From: Solea solea
Lineage: Eukaryota > Chordata > Actinopteri > Pleuronectiformes > Soleidae
Length of the DNA stretch: 64,000 nucleotides
Direction of reading: 5' to 3'
Assembly (NCBI RefSeq): GCF_958295425.1
Contig: NC_081149.1
Coordinates: 16,622,090-16,686,089, forward strand
Shown here: in pieces, positions 1-13,076 of the stretch
Layout of the letters: each line of letters begins with the position of its first letter
How positions within the stretch are numbered: position 1 is the stretch's first letter
Translations under genes and position numbers: made by a program
The notes under the pieces: generated by a model
Database searches by the model: none
The model's input: only the letters and a program-made list of their open reading frames with translations
Told to the model about the DNA's origin: nothing

Positions 1-1150
1 AATAATATAAGTAGGAATACACTAGTATGTAATGTGTCTGAATACTGGCTGAAATCTAGTGCTGTGATATTCTTTATGCTCCAGTTGAAATCAAATCCCT
101 CGAGGAAGTCATTTTATTTCAAATAAAGGATTTAATAGTTCCTGGCCCATTTTTGCACAATACGTCAGTACTGAAAAAGGTACCAATTTATGTCAGATGA
201 AAAATGATTAGCTGCACACTTTCTTGGTTTGCACTTAGTTGTTCTAGTGGTCCTGATCAGCTGATGTGTTGCTCTCAATACCCGGTCTGTATTAGGAAGT
301 AGTTTTCTCGGCAGCTCAATTTCCAGTTTATATAAATATAATCCTATGTGACTCAAATAACTAAAATATACATATACAGGCAATATCCGTAACTAGGATA
401 CCATGGTTTGGCATGTTTTTTTTTTTTGTTTTTGTTGACAGCTCTGGTGGTGACGTGTGTGTGTGATTTGACAGCCTTCAGTTGGTCTCCAGGCAGCTGT
501 CAGACGTGGCAAAAACTCCAGACACATGGCACAAAGCCAAGAATTCACATGGGACTGAGCAGCACTGAAAGTGTTGCGTTTGCATGCCCGTCATCTCTTT
601 CCATTAACAAACAAACATTTTCTTTGAAACAGTGTGACTTGAGCGTGGAGATAAGGCAGCCGATCCCTGATATCATTCATGGTTTCTAACTGAAATGAAA
701 ACAAAAAAAGTGCTCTTTCCTTGTCTCTTTATATTTGATATAAAACATACACACATGAGATGCACTGTCATTGGAAAGCTGTAGAAAAAAAAAAAGGAAA
801 AAGAATCACTGAACCGAAAGACGAAATCACTTCAGTTTAACCCTGTGGCTACTTCAAATCACGACAGTAGCGCACAAAAAAGATAAAAAGATGCTTCTGT
901 CAGAACATTAAGTCCATGAATGTCACAGTCCATGATTGTCAATTAAATACTTTTATGAGGCCCTTCTGGAGTGAGACATAAGCTATGCTTATAAAAACAG
1001 GCAATGGTAATTATAGAAAACACATCTGGGCTATGCTGTCTGAAATTACATATTAACTAATTTCTGTACTGATTCAAGCTCACTGTGGTCTGATACTGTA
1101 TCAATCAATAGACTGATACAGAGAGTGAAATTATGTCACTGGCAATATAA
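1..1150. other. Stretch without a recognised gene
   Basis: AT-rich DNA with short homopolymer runs (T-run near 417, A-runs near 787). Short open frames on both strands have no family features. It lies beyond the 3' end of the minus-strand hAT-like gene and may hold its 3' UTR. No AATAAA on the minus strand was convincingly placed. Confidence 0.5.
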
Positions 1151-3393
1151 TCACTCTGTGGTCAAAGAGCACACGTTGCTGTTGTATCTCAAAAGTTGAA
1201 GGCGCTCAAAGTAGTCATCTGTCAGAAAGTTTCTCTGTGATGTGACCAGATTTCCTTTTTGGCTAAAGAGGCGCTGGACAGGGGCTGTGGATGGCAGGGT
1301 GGTGTTATATTTAAGAAAAAGCAGCTTCACTCGCGGAAAGTCCTGCAGGCACTCGAGGCTCTTTCCCGTTCCTCCAATGTACTTGCGGATCTCTTCCGTC
1401 ACTCCTCGCTGCTGGATCTGCGTCGAAGGCTTCACCGAGCCGTAGCTGAAGAAGTCGTCCTCCGATTCAATGGTGGACAGATTGCGGCTGGTGTTTGCCT
1501 CGTCGACGTTACACGGATCCATCTGAGACGCCTCTGTAGCCAGCAGGGAGCACATTTCCTCCCTCTCGGATGCAGCCATCCACCACAAGCGGAACTGAGG
1601 AGTGGTGGCTGTTGCAATCTTTGCTTCTGTGCTCGCAAACAACTCCTGGAACCGCACATCAATAGCCACGACAATGGCATTGATGACATCCCCAAAGTAA
1701 TTTGCCGCATCTTTCTGCTCCTTTAACTTGTTCTTTAGACTGAGCACGGTTGGGATGACCAGACCCAAGTAACATTTCTGCTCCGCTTGGAAAAGTTCAA
1801 GTGCAAAAGCGAGCGGGTGGAACACAGTCACATATTCTTTGAGAAAGGCCATCTCCTCTGACTGCAAGCGTGGGACCTCCAGGCGGGCACACAGCTCTGT
1901 GAGTTCCCGCTCAGTGAGAGAGACAATCTTCTGCACGGCACAGAACTCCACATTCCAGCGAGTGATTGTCGGGACAACAAGGGCCATCTTTCCTATCTCC
2001 TCTGCTGCATCCATACCCACCTGGAGATGGTGACATTTGTTCCATATGGCAAACACCTTGGCCATTGTGCTAAAATGCAGCTGACACATGGGCCCCTGTG
2101 ACACAGCCTGCCAAAAGTCCTCGGAGACAATCTGCTCCAGGGTGTGTGAAGCACAGCGTTGCAGAGGCGGCAGAAAGAGCAGCATGTCTTGCTCAGGCTC
2201 GCCCTCGAGGATGGTGCTCACATTCTCATAGAAACCAATGTCATCATCACTGTCTTGGCTGTCCATGGCAAACTCTTTAAATACGCTGATAAAGGGGCTG
2301 CCATTGTCAGTAACTGTGGTCTGAACCTTGCTTTCGATATTATATGCCACGTGGATGTCATGTATTCGCCCAGCAATGACGTCATATGTGATCCTACCCT
2401 GCAGCCGTGCAAACCCCAGAGCGGCAGATTTCCTCTCCAAAGAATCCCCATCGATCCAGTGACAGGTCATCCCAAAGAAGCTCCTGTTGTTGGCCGTCCA
2501 GATGTCAGCTGTGGTGCATACATACTGGATGTTGCTGAACTTGGCCATAAGTTCCTCCCGCATCCTAGAGAAGCCCTGGTCCACCTTTGTGAACAAGGTC
2601 ACCCGGTCCATGGACTTCAGCCCCTCAGTTAAGCCTGCAATCAGCTTCTTGAAGCCAGGCTGCTCCAGCACATAAAATGACTGGCAATCCTCCACGATGA
2701 AGCTGAAGATCAGGTCGTCGATCTTTGCCTGGGTCATGCATTTGGAGATGATTTCTGCTTTCAGCTTTTTGAGTTGGCAGTGCCTGCTCTCTTCACCGTT
2801 GTGCTCCTCTTTCTTCCTCCCCCTCTTGGCATCAGGACTGGCTTCACAGCCCAAGTGTGTTCTCTAAAAGAAAGAGATAAAGAAAAAAAAAGAAAAAAAA
2901 ACCGTCATGCTGGAAATGTGACATTTGCATGTTCTGAGTTTGCATCAGTGCGCAAACTTCAACTGCAATGAAAGTAAACAAGAAAGCAAATGTCGCTGCA
3001 AACACGTCAATATGAACCCTATTTGTTGTTGTTCTCCTCCATTAAAACACATTTAAGTATCATTATGAAACGCCTCCAGCACGCAGCTACAATGTAACGT
3101 TTATTAATCACGAGGGCAGCTGTTCATTCATTGACTCTTATCAAACATTAACCTGGCGAGTGCAGGAGATCATTACAGGGACATTACTTTGTGTAACTCA
3201 CGTCTAAATGCTTCTTTAGGTTTGATGTGGAGGTTTTCGACGTGGACAGCAGATTAACCCTCGGCAGACACAGATTACACTGGACGATGATATTTTTTCC
3301 TTGATCTGCCTTGTACGTGAAATGGTGGCGATAACGCCAAGAATGCATGGCCGATTTGGTCTCGCCGCTGGGCTCATGGTGATCCACTTCCAT
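1151..3393 (-). CDS. BED zinc-finger / hAT transposase-like protein (ZBED-type), two exons
   Basis: Two coding exons on the minus strand: 3393-3202 and 2863-1151, about 634 residues. The intron 3201-2864 has donor GTGAGT and an acceptor in a pyrimidine tract ending TTTTAG. Joining is in phase 0 and completes a BED zinc finger: C39 and C42 in exon 1, H62 just before the junction and H67 just after it. This is strong internal support for the splice. Exon 2 carries a hAT-type RNase-H-like fold: DIWT near residue 184 (first catalytic Asp), TDNGS near 250 (second Asp), then TRWN, and a C-terminal dimerisation block (LPSTAPVQRLFS, from about 587). hAT proteins bind and cut DNA ends; ZBED proteins are domesticated relatives that act as DNA-binding factors. 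The frame is fully open. I found no convincing terminal inverted repeats, so it may be domesticated or an element with eroded ends. Confidence 0.86.
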
Positions 3394-3399
3394 CTCAGA

Positions 3400-3770
3400 C
3401 GCGTCCTCTGCTCTTACCCACGTCTCGAAATATGATAAAAGTATCGTAATCCGATTTAGTAATCGTGATTACACGTAAAGTAACGATGGCGGTGGAGAAA
3501 CCCTCATGAAAAGGGGCAGGCCTTTGTTCAGATGTTGCTCGCAAAACACACTAGGTGCAGACCAAGTCGTCATCGTCCCGATGTGGCGCATGCGCAGTCG
3601 TGGCCGGCTGAGTTATGGAGCCAGTTACCTGCACGCATGCGCTCTACGCGCACGGGCGCTACATTGTAACGTCAGTGTCCACTCCTTGTGATTTCCATTC
3701 AGACGGACCTGTATACTTCCTCTGGTGCTGCAGCGATTTGGCGCCGCCCTCGGGAGGCGGAAGTAAAAGG
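3400..3770. promoter_or_regulatory. GC-rich promoter-like region of the hAT/ZBED gene
   Basis: Immediately upstream of the minus-strand start codon. It contains GCGCATGCGC at 3586-3595 and CGCATGCGC at 3634-3642 (both NRF1-like palindromes), a CRE-like TAACGTCA at 3667-3674, and a GATGGCGG element near 3486 (YY1-like). No TATA box is evident. The motif set is typical of TATA-less CpG promoters; direction is inferred from the adjacent gene. Confidence 0.5.
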
Positions 3771-4800
3771 TGTTTACACTGCATCAAAACCATCCGTTTA
3801 CTGACAAGATAATAACAAAAAAGTGTCATATTATGGTTTGCAGTCAAAGAAAAAAAAGTCATATAAACACATATAGAAAAAATTGATAGTTTTATAGTTA
3901 AAACACAACACAAGACATCTTCAAAAACCGTTTGATACCACCTATACACCGCTCCCACTCAAACATTATGTTTATATGAGATTAATATGGAAATAGAAAA
4001 AGCAATATGATTAATAAAATACACTACAAGAAATATTACATAAGATATTTACATTATTACACTGTGTACATATTCTCTGTTAACTTGAAATCCGAGTTTA
4101 GGGTGTGTATATGAGTATGATTTTGTGATTAATCAGGTGGACTCATGGTTAAGACAGTATTTTATGTATCTAAAATGTGTTTTGAGGATTCATTCATAAA
4201 TCCATTCATTTATCGAGCGTCTAAAAGACATACCCATGGAAATTGGGCAAGAGCTCCACTGACAAATAACCAAGTCAGCAGATATAACCTCACATCTCTC
4301 ATATCCCATACTTTTATTCCTACTCACACTGATTTTTCTTGTAGTTCATATGTGTAGCTGGAAATTAGCATGTTTTAGTCCTATAGTAGTTTAGAAGAAG
4401 ATTAGCTTTTAATTTACAATTTAATTAAACCTGGTATAACAAGTAAAAACAACATGCTAATTAATATTCATTAATATACAGTACGAAGAGAGATGTATAA
4501 TAGAAAACAAGCTGGCAGCGGCTTTCATTTAGAGTTGTTTTTTTGTAAATCAAGACTTATAGGCACCTTACCAGTGGAAGCCATCCAAGAAACATGCTCT
4601 TAAAATGTTTCCCTGCTTTGAAAGTCTTTCATTTGGCTCAGAGATGCATTAAGCATGTTTCTATCTATCTATCTATCTATCTATCTATCACACGTTTCTA
4701 GGCGAGTCCCTGATTGTTTAACTCATTATTATTTCGGCATAACCCATGTTTTAAATGTACGAATGATCCACTTCGTACAAACGCAAATTGTTTCTCAATT
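3771..4800. other. Intergenic AT-rich DNA with a CTAT microsatellite
   Basis: No gene seen. A (CTAT)n tract occupies 4661-4689. The rest is unique-looking AT-rich sequence between the hAT-like gene and cacng4. Confidence 0.5.
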
Positions 4801-5267
4801 CAACAGCACGTTCCAGCCATTGGTTGGCTTTGTGAGGGTGGGGTCTCACTTCTGAGCCGTTGACGTAGCCCCCATTTTACTGTGACAGTAAAACAGACAC
4901 AATCAGACAGTGAGAACAGAGGGAAATAGTTTGGAGACAAAGTCAGAGTGAGGGAAACAGACAAATTGAAGATGTGAAGATGTTGCTGTCGCGCTGTTCC
5001 GTGCGCTCCAAACCCGCGGGAAGCTTCTGGGATGGACACAACTGTTGTCCTCTCATATCCACAGCAGCAAACAGTTGCTTTTGACCCTTAAATGTCAACA
5101 CTTCTACTTTCTTCACTTCTTTCTTGGCTTCACATTGCACTTTCAACTGCTGAGGAAACGAGAGGGGACACACACACACACACACGCACACGTGAGAGTA
5201 AAGCCCTGACGCGCTCCGGTGTGCTCAGGCTGGACCGGTGTGAGAGTGTGGACTAGTATGAAGCGTC
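4801..5267 (+). promoter_or_regulatory. cacng4: cacng4 upstream region and 5' UTR
   Basis: The region before the cacng4 ATG becomes GC-richer toward 5267. It contains a short CA tract (5169-5184). No TATA box is obvious and no upstream splice acceptor is needed. The exact transcription start cannot be set from the sequence. Confidence 0.4.
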
Positions 5268-5490
5268 ATGGCTTGGTGTGACCGCGGGGTTCAAACGCTA
5301 CTGGCCACCGTGGGGGCTTTCGCCGCCTTCAGTCTGATGACCATCGCCATTGGCACGGACTACTGGCTCTATTCGCGGGCGTATATCTGCAACGCGACCA
5401 ACGCCACCACAGACGACACCCAGTCGCAGCCCAAAACTAAGAAGGGCGATCTCACCCACTCCGGGCTGTGGAGAATCTGTTGTATTGAAG
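5268..5490 (+). CDS. cacng4: cacng4 coding exon 1
   Basis: Encodes residues 1-74 plus one base: short N-terminus, TM1 and most of the first extracellular loop including GLWRICC. The donor is GTGAGT directly after GAAG. The start is the only in-frame ATG before TM1 and matches the family N-terminus (M-x-W/R-C-D-R-G). Confidence 0.95.
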
Positions 5491-8400
5491 GTGAGTCTCG
5501 TGTGACTTTGTTGTTCTATTCTTATACATTGGTAGACGGCTCCGATGTGTTTTTGTTCAAGAAATAGTTTAGATTTTCAAGGCGGAGTCTTTTGTTTCTC
5601 AGTGCGCACAGTCACTCGAGCGCACAAACCATGCCCCCCTTTTACGCACGCCAGATCTGGAGATGTGTGTACAAGGGAAACACAATTCCCAGTTCGTATA
5701 TGTCAGGTGGATAAAAGTGTATTTAAAAAACAGTGATCTGCTGAAATCTTAAATCTTAAACCTTAAAGAAAGAACTAATGGACTGTTTCCCGCTGCGCGC
5801 GCTCACTCCGAGCTCTCTCCCTCTCTGCCAACTGTTACATCGCGTTGTTTAAGCACTGGCCCACACAGTCAGTGTAAAGATGCGATGCCAAGCCGTCGCG
5901 CCTGAGCCCATTCACTTTTAAGTGAGGAAATGTGCACGTTATAAGTCTACTTTCATTCATGTCTTCACTGTATCCGACGCTGTTGCTTGGCAACATCCCT
6001 GAAATTGCTATGGAAACGTGCCCAGTGATGTAAAAATAGATGACTCTGAGTTCACGTCATGTATATGTAAAATAGCAATACATATTCTTTGTAAATGGAG
6101 ATGAGGTCAAACCCGTTAGTTTCATCTTTTGGTCCTTTTTGGAGAATGTGTTTGAGTCATGTTTGAACATGAGTTGTGTTGGCTGTGATGTCTCGTTTCA
6201 GAGGCACACACACATTCATTCATTGACCAATCTTGCTTCCGGCACCCGGTTTCCTTCATGGCATAAACGTGGGTCGTGACGCAGAAATGAACGAGGAATG
6301 GTCTGAACACTTCAGAAAAGTCATTTCTAATTTGATACATTTTGATTAAACCATTCATTTCAGTGCACATTTAGTCCAAAACATATTTTGCCCTTTAGGA
6401 TACAGAGAATACAGAAGCACTAAATCATTTACTTAACATATATATATAAAAATATCTAATTTTAAGTACAGAAATTAGACCACAAGTCAAAGCAGAGGAA
6501 GACAGGGATTATTATAATAAACAGGATGAGGTGTCCAACCCTGAACATGGCACATTGTGTTCCAGCAGAGCAGCTCAGAAATGTAATATTTTACACACAG
6601 GAGTAAAGATTTGCTCACCAGTGTCATTGACATTGACTGCATTGTCTTTCTGAGTGAATGTCTGTCAAAAATGGAGATACAAATATATACAGAAACTTTT
6701 ATGAAAGTCAGAAAGTGTTGCATTGTGCGTTACAATGTCCACGGACTATTCTGTGAATCACTCACTGAGCTTGTTTTCATTCACATTTTCAACATTTGGA
6801 GTGATCACATCATCACAGTTCACAGACAGGTGTCGTCAGTGATTCAACAGTTCCTGAGCTCACGCTTTGGTGAAGACAGACATGACGTGTTCCTGATGTA
6901 TTATGACACTTGCAATTTATTGAGAGTCATGCTCAACTTGGCGCCGCTCTGTCTCTCTCTCTCTGTTGTGGACAAACTCGCAGTCTGCGTTATTTCCTCC
7001 GAGACCCCAAGAAATGGGAAGTGCATTAGAAATGCCAGCCAACTATTATGTCAAGCATGATTTCCCATCAGAAATAATACAGACAGTAACTAATGGAGGC
7101 GGATTTATGAGAGCAGCGAGTGAATCAATGTTGACAAGGCTGGGGGACAAAGACCGGGGCTCCGTGCAGTGGGGCCTCTCCTTGAAAGAATAATTTGCAC
7201 AAACAAAGGCCAGCTGATCATATCATCCTCTCCAGTGTTAAGAGTTTCACTCATGGGCTTCTGCTTAAAGCTGCAAGCGGCTGGCCGGTAGCTCTGTTGT
7301 CATGGAGACTCATAAGTATAGAGGAGACAAGAAAAGGAGACCCCCCCCCCCACACACACACACACACACACCTCTGGTCATCATGGAAAAAACAGTGGCT
7401 TATTGAGGGGTGGGGACAGCTCTGTGTGTCTCACAGCTACTGGGGGGAAAACATCAGCACATTTGAACACACACACACACACACACACACTGAACTCTCC
7501 ATCCCTCGTCTCTTTCTCTTCCTTCAACCATGTGATGAATGCGTTTGCGTGTTTTCCATTCGGCCTCTCCTCGTCCTCAGCAGGCACGCGTGACATTTCA
7601 GGAATACAGGCAGGAATATATTAAATGAAGCCACTTTACTGTGAGGTCAGCGGCGCCCTCACTTATGTGAGGGTCCCTTTCATTCCTCAACGGCTGTTTC
7701 GTTTGTGATGCACACTTGCGTTTGCTTTCCCACATGGACATTTTCAGGCCAAAGGGCAGCACTCGTAAATAAATAAATAAATAAGTAAATAAAACCAGCT
7801 CAGTATACATGATGTAATGGATAATCAACTTAGCAGGTACATATTTACAGTAAACATCCCAGCTGGAGGTGGGTTGGCATGACTGGCAAAGACAGAGCTG
7901 TTTTTCTTGTGTGTGTGTGTGTGTGTGTGTGTTTTGTGAGGTGCCATTGAATGGTAATAGGTGGGAGGGTCACTTCCCATCATGCTCTGCAAAATCTGTA
8001 ATTAAAATGTGACAATTGAGAAGCCATTCAGGGGCATTCATTTAGCTGCAGGACACCAACTTCCACCTCAGGCTCCCCGTCCATCCTCCACATTTGTCAA
8101 TGTCCTCTCTCTCTCTCTCTCTTTTCCTTTTTAGCCTTGACTCCTCCACCCTGATCTGTCTCATCCCTGCTTTTCTTTCATCTAGTTTGATTTTATTATT
8201 TAATTAACCCTCTTTCATAGCACATGGGTCATATGGGCTCTCTTCTCTTTTCTTCTCTTTCTGGGCTGTGGGCGGGGGTTTTATATTCAGTGACAAGTGA
8301 GGGTTATTTGTTCATTTCTAATCATTTTTTCCCCCCACATTTCTTTTCTTTCTTAGTTTGTTTAACAGGTGTACTTTTTGAAAATCGAGTCTCCTCTTCT

Positions 8401-11400
8401 GTGTGCGTCACATGTGAGCGTTGACAATGCTGCGACAGGTTGGTTTGAAGGACACCTCACTTAAGTACGATAAGAGACGAGTGAGGTTCTTTGTTGTGAG
8501 CACAATCGTCTATGGTGCTTAGACCCCGGCAGGAAGTACAACTACACGGCAGTGGTCTTATGAATTAGGTGCTTCTGACATGATGAAGATGAGAAGGCAT
8601 CCAGAATGGAGGTGGTGCAGAGGTGGACAGGAGGACGGAGAAGTGGCCCCCACAAGAATGGCTGATCACAGCAGTGACATCTTTTGTGTTTTTAATACAT
8701 GTTATTCCTATGGTCTGTTGTGTTGTGGACACGGGGAGCCCTCAGCTTGATATTTCACAATTTACTAATCATTTCAAAAATGAGTCAGAGGCAATCGGAA
8801 AAAAAATAGTTTGGCACCAACAACAGGTTTTTGTCAGTGGACTTGCTTTTCCTGGGTCTTTCAAAAATCACACAATGATCGAGGTGCTGAAATGACAGCT
8901 GACTGCATGGGGAGAGAACAGCCATTTTACTGTAACATTGGACAGCTTCATCTTTATTGTACATGGGATTGCCTCAAGGCTCGTGTGTGCACGTGGAGTT
9001 GTGAGTTGGTTTAAACCAGAATGAGCAGGTGGAAGGTAGTGGGGTTTTGTGCCTGTGACTGAGCAGGTGTACACAGAAGATGTTCAACATTTTAGGAAAC
9101 TCACTCACTGGCATGTTGCCTCTTCTGTTGTACCCCGTCATTATCTGCAGCACTTATCCTTTACGCGGGGTTTCTCAATCCTGGAGAACGACTGCGCTCC
9201 AACACAGTCAGTCATCATCTACCGCTTTATCCTCCACCAGCGGGTCGCGGGGGGTGCTGTGCCAATCTCAGCTACATCGGGCGATAGGCGGGGTACACCC
9301 TGGACAGTTCGCCAGTCCATCGCAGGGCCACACACAGATAGAGACAAACAACCATTCACTCTCACACTCACTCCTATGGTCAATTTAGAGTGTTCAATTT
9401 ACCTATCCCCACATAAGAACCCGGAGAGAACCCACGCACACACGGGGAGAACATGCAAACTCCATGCAGAAAGGTCCTTGTTCCAACCGGGGCTCGAACC
9501 CGGGTCTTCTCGCTGCAAGGCGATAGTGCTAACCACTACACCACCGTGTGGCCCGCACTCCAACACATCTGATTCAAATAAACGGCTCGTTATCAGGCTT
9601 CTGCAGCGCTTGCTGATGAGCTGATTGTTTGAATCAGGTGTGTTGGAGCAGGGCAGTGTGTCCCCAGGAGAAACCGTGCTTGTGAGGTAGGTCAATTCCG
9701 GCTGACTTTGGTGACTTTGGTGTAGTAGCTTCACCTCGGACAGGTTCTTCAAACCCCTAGTCCGCATGTCTTTATGTACAGTTTTTAATAAGTAAGTGAC
9801 TCAGCAGAATAAGTCTTCACAGCAGGAAGACGTGGCTGCAGATATTTAATCTTCTCCCAACAAGGTGGCTTGTGTTGACGAAAAACCGCTGCACGGCGAC
9901 AATTTAATTAGCCGACTGTCAGTCAAATCGACACCGAATCGCTGATGTCTTCACCAAACTGCCTCTCGTTTATCCTCACTCGGCCTGAGGAAAAAAGAAT
10001 TGAGATTGTTTGGTTGCACAGGTGCTTTTATATTCCGCTCTGGTGTCCCCTGTTTCCAAAGTAATGAACAACTGTGTTGCCAAGACTGTGTGGGCTGTGT
10101 GTGCGTGTCTGTGTTTGACTTCGAAGTCCCAGGAAGAGTGCTGTCTGTTTAGTGCTTCATAAAACCTAATCATACCACCTCCTGTAAACCAGAGTGCTCG
10201 TCCCCGCCAGTGATAACACTCTCTGTCGCAGATCCGAAAGCTGTGAGGATAAGAACAGAAGAAAGGCAGAAGAATGTGTTGTCGCACTTTGAGTGATATG
10301 CAATATTAAAGTCATTTTTGATTGGTTTACTCATGGAAACATGAATAAAAAAAGCAACTGCTGTGTGAAAAATTAGGTAGTAAGAGCTTGTTGTTTTGAT
10401 ATATTGTACTCGAGACAGCGCTATTGGCGTATTCCACTGACGCCGCTCCCTTATTGGCTGAGCTAATTCAAAATAATGACAACATGTGTCATCCTGTTGT
10501 TGGTGGAACCACTGCTGTGACAGCTGATGCGTGTATATTTATACACATGTCTGTGTTCTTACTTGTGCGTGTGTGTGTGTGTGTGTGTCTGCAGTCACGT
10601 CCTTTTAAGTGGTGACGGATCGGTGAGGGGGAAGGGAAAGTGTTGTCCCTCATTTTGGTGGCAACCAAAAAAAAAAAAACAATGAAGATGTCAAAAGCAT
10701 CCGCGGAGATTGTTTATGTAAATGAGCTTATTAAAGACTAACGGCAGTTGCCATGGTAAAGAGGAGGAGATGTGCAGCATGGGGTTTTGCAACTCCACTC
10801 AGGCCCAGGGATCCCATTATTTTCCATGTAATGTGTTGAAGGTTAATTCACAATTTGTCATGAAGCGTTCACCTTGAAACAGTCTGCTAAATTTGACGAT
10901 CCCATTTTTTTTTTTTTTTTCAAAGTTATCTTTATTTCACACCAGCACCTAAATTGCACATGCAATATGAGCGGGTAATTCCTCACCTCTGTTTTAACAG
11001 ATGTTAAATTGCACACCTGTCCTCCAACCTTTATTGTGCTGTTCACATGCTTCCTGATTTCTGCACTGTCTACCTCCATCTGCGTCCCATCCCCATCATG
11101 CCTCTGCTCTCTTTGTTTCATTTCATCCTTGCAACATCATGCCTCGATTAATCTCCCCTTATTTCCCCCTCCATCCCTCTTAGCTACTCAGTATTCTGAC
11201 TTTATTTCATTTCATGAAGAGTCCATCTGACCGTCTGCACACACACACACACACACACACACACTGGCAAACTAAACATAGACATTGAGCTGATAACTGT
11301 CACCCATAAATCACAGACCTCGAGGCCTGAGATTATAATCAGATTCAAAATCAGTTGCAATATTGTCTTCTATTCCTTTCAGTCTTAATCCCACGAACAC

Positions 11401-13035
11401 ACACACACAAGAGAATAAGCGAGAGTGGAGTCAGACTCAAAGAGTCAAAAGTCAAAATGAATCATAGTGTTCTGGGTTCATAGTGAATGATGCGTTCACT
11501 GTAAAATCAGCTACAAACCAGCATGTAGTGTTTGCACGTTAGAATTACCAGGACCGCAAAGGTGTCTGTGTTTTTTGATCGAACCGTGTGAGCCAGATGT
11601 TTTTTTTTTTTGTTTTTTTTCAACCAGGAACAAAGTCTCACGTCGCTGCTTAAAATAGTTCATAGTCCTGTCTTCCATCAGTGACTAGACACAGAAACTT
11701 GTGCTCCATTTCCAGGCGACAGATTTGATGCTAATTAATTTGATGTCCCTTATTAGGCAGGCAGACCTACTTAATGGAAGTGAGCGTGACCTTAAAACCT
11801 GTGCCACAGACAATGATTGCTGTGCCACTCAACGACGGGCACCTGGGAAATGGAGTCGACGGGTGCCTGTCTGTCACTGTTGCCGACACATGGTGGTCAC
11901 GCCGGTCTAATCTCTGTGGCTTATCACGGCCATTAGGGATAAAAGCAGGATTTTGTATTTGGGAGGTGGGATAAGTGAAAGTCGCGAGTGCTTTCCAGAG
12001 ACACAGGCGAAGATTAAATGAGGTTCAGAAAACGCACGGTGAACACTGGGCATTTAGAGTTCCGATGGTTTTTTTTGTCTCTTGAAATTCTGTCACCAAA
12101 TCGGCGTCGCTAATGTAATCTGCGCTTAAGTCATTTGCATTTGTTGGCTGACTATCTTAAGTCTTTATATATGGTTCACACGACATGATTTCCAGCCACA
12201 TAATTCACTCACTGATGAGTTCAGGAAGTCACGGCTAATTGGCCCCGAACAGCTTGTGATCTGCAGTTGTGTGAAAGACGCTGAGAGTCTGTGGGAACAC
12301 ACCAATGCCTCCACAATGCAGAGTGGAGTCTCATTTCCAGCGAGTTAGAAAGTAGACCAGGATGGTGTGATGGCAGCAGTTTCTTAGGGAAGAGAGAAGG
12401 GGAAAAAAATAAAAAATAAATAAAATCAGCTCTGCTTCAGTAAATGTTCAGCAGTCGACCTGTAGACCAAATCAAGACTGATTTTGTGCGTCATTCCCCA
12501 TGTCTTTTTTTTTTTTTTTATGTGTTTGGACTGTAGGAGGAAACAACCAGAACCAAGTGATTTCTCTATGCTGGGATGTAAACAACTGCAAAGACACACA
12601 ATCAACATGTAATGCATGCACACCATCACCCCTTCCCCTAACTGTAACCATCACAACTAAGTGTCCAACCCTAACCCTTAAGCTTAACCTAAACCCAATT
12701 CTAACCCTAACCCTAAAACCAGGTCTTAACCCAAAAAAGGCATTTTAACGCTGTGGGGCCCAGACAAAATGTCCCCACAAAGACATGTTTGTACGTAAGT
12801 ACACACACACACACACACCAAGGTTATTATAGTTAACAAAAACTAACAAAATAACGAAAAATTGAAAAAACATTTTCCGTGAACTGAAAAGAAAATTAGA
12901 GTTTAAACCCCTAAACCCCATAATCCTTTTGGGTTCATATGAAGTGTATTTATCTTTTCTTCAAGCAAACTGCTCTTAAAAATAATTAAAACTAACTCAT
13001 TTTAAAAACAGAAAGTAAAACACTATTATAGCCTA

Positions 13036-13076
<41 letters not shown>

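Noticed and set aside
9480..9555. tRNA-like A and B boxes (also near 16700 and 29150)
   Set aside because: They form the heads of SINEs. No complete cloverleaf with a paired acceptor stem.
12640..12725. CCCTAA-rich sequence resembling telomeric repeat
   Set aside because: Units are degenerate and the same flanking phrases recur at 30300 and 52400, so it is a dispersed repeat.
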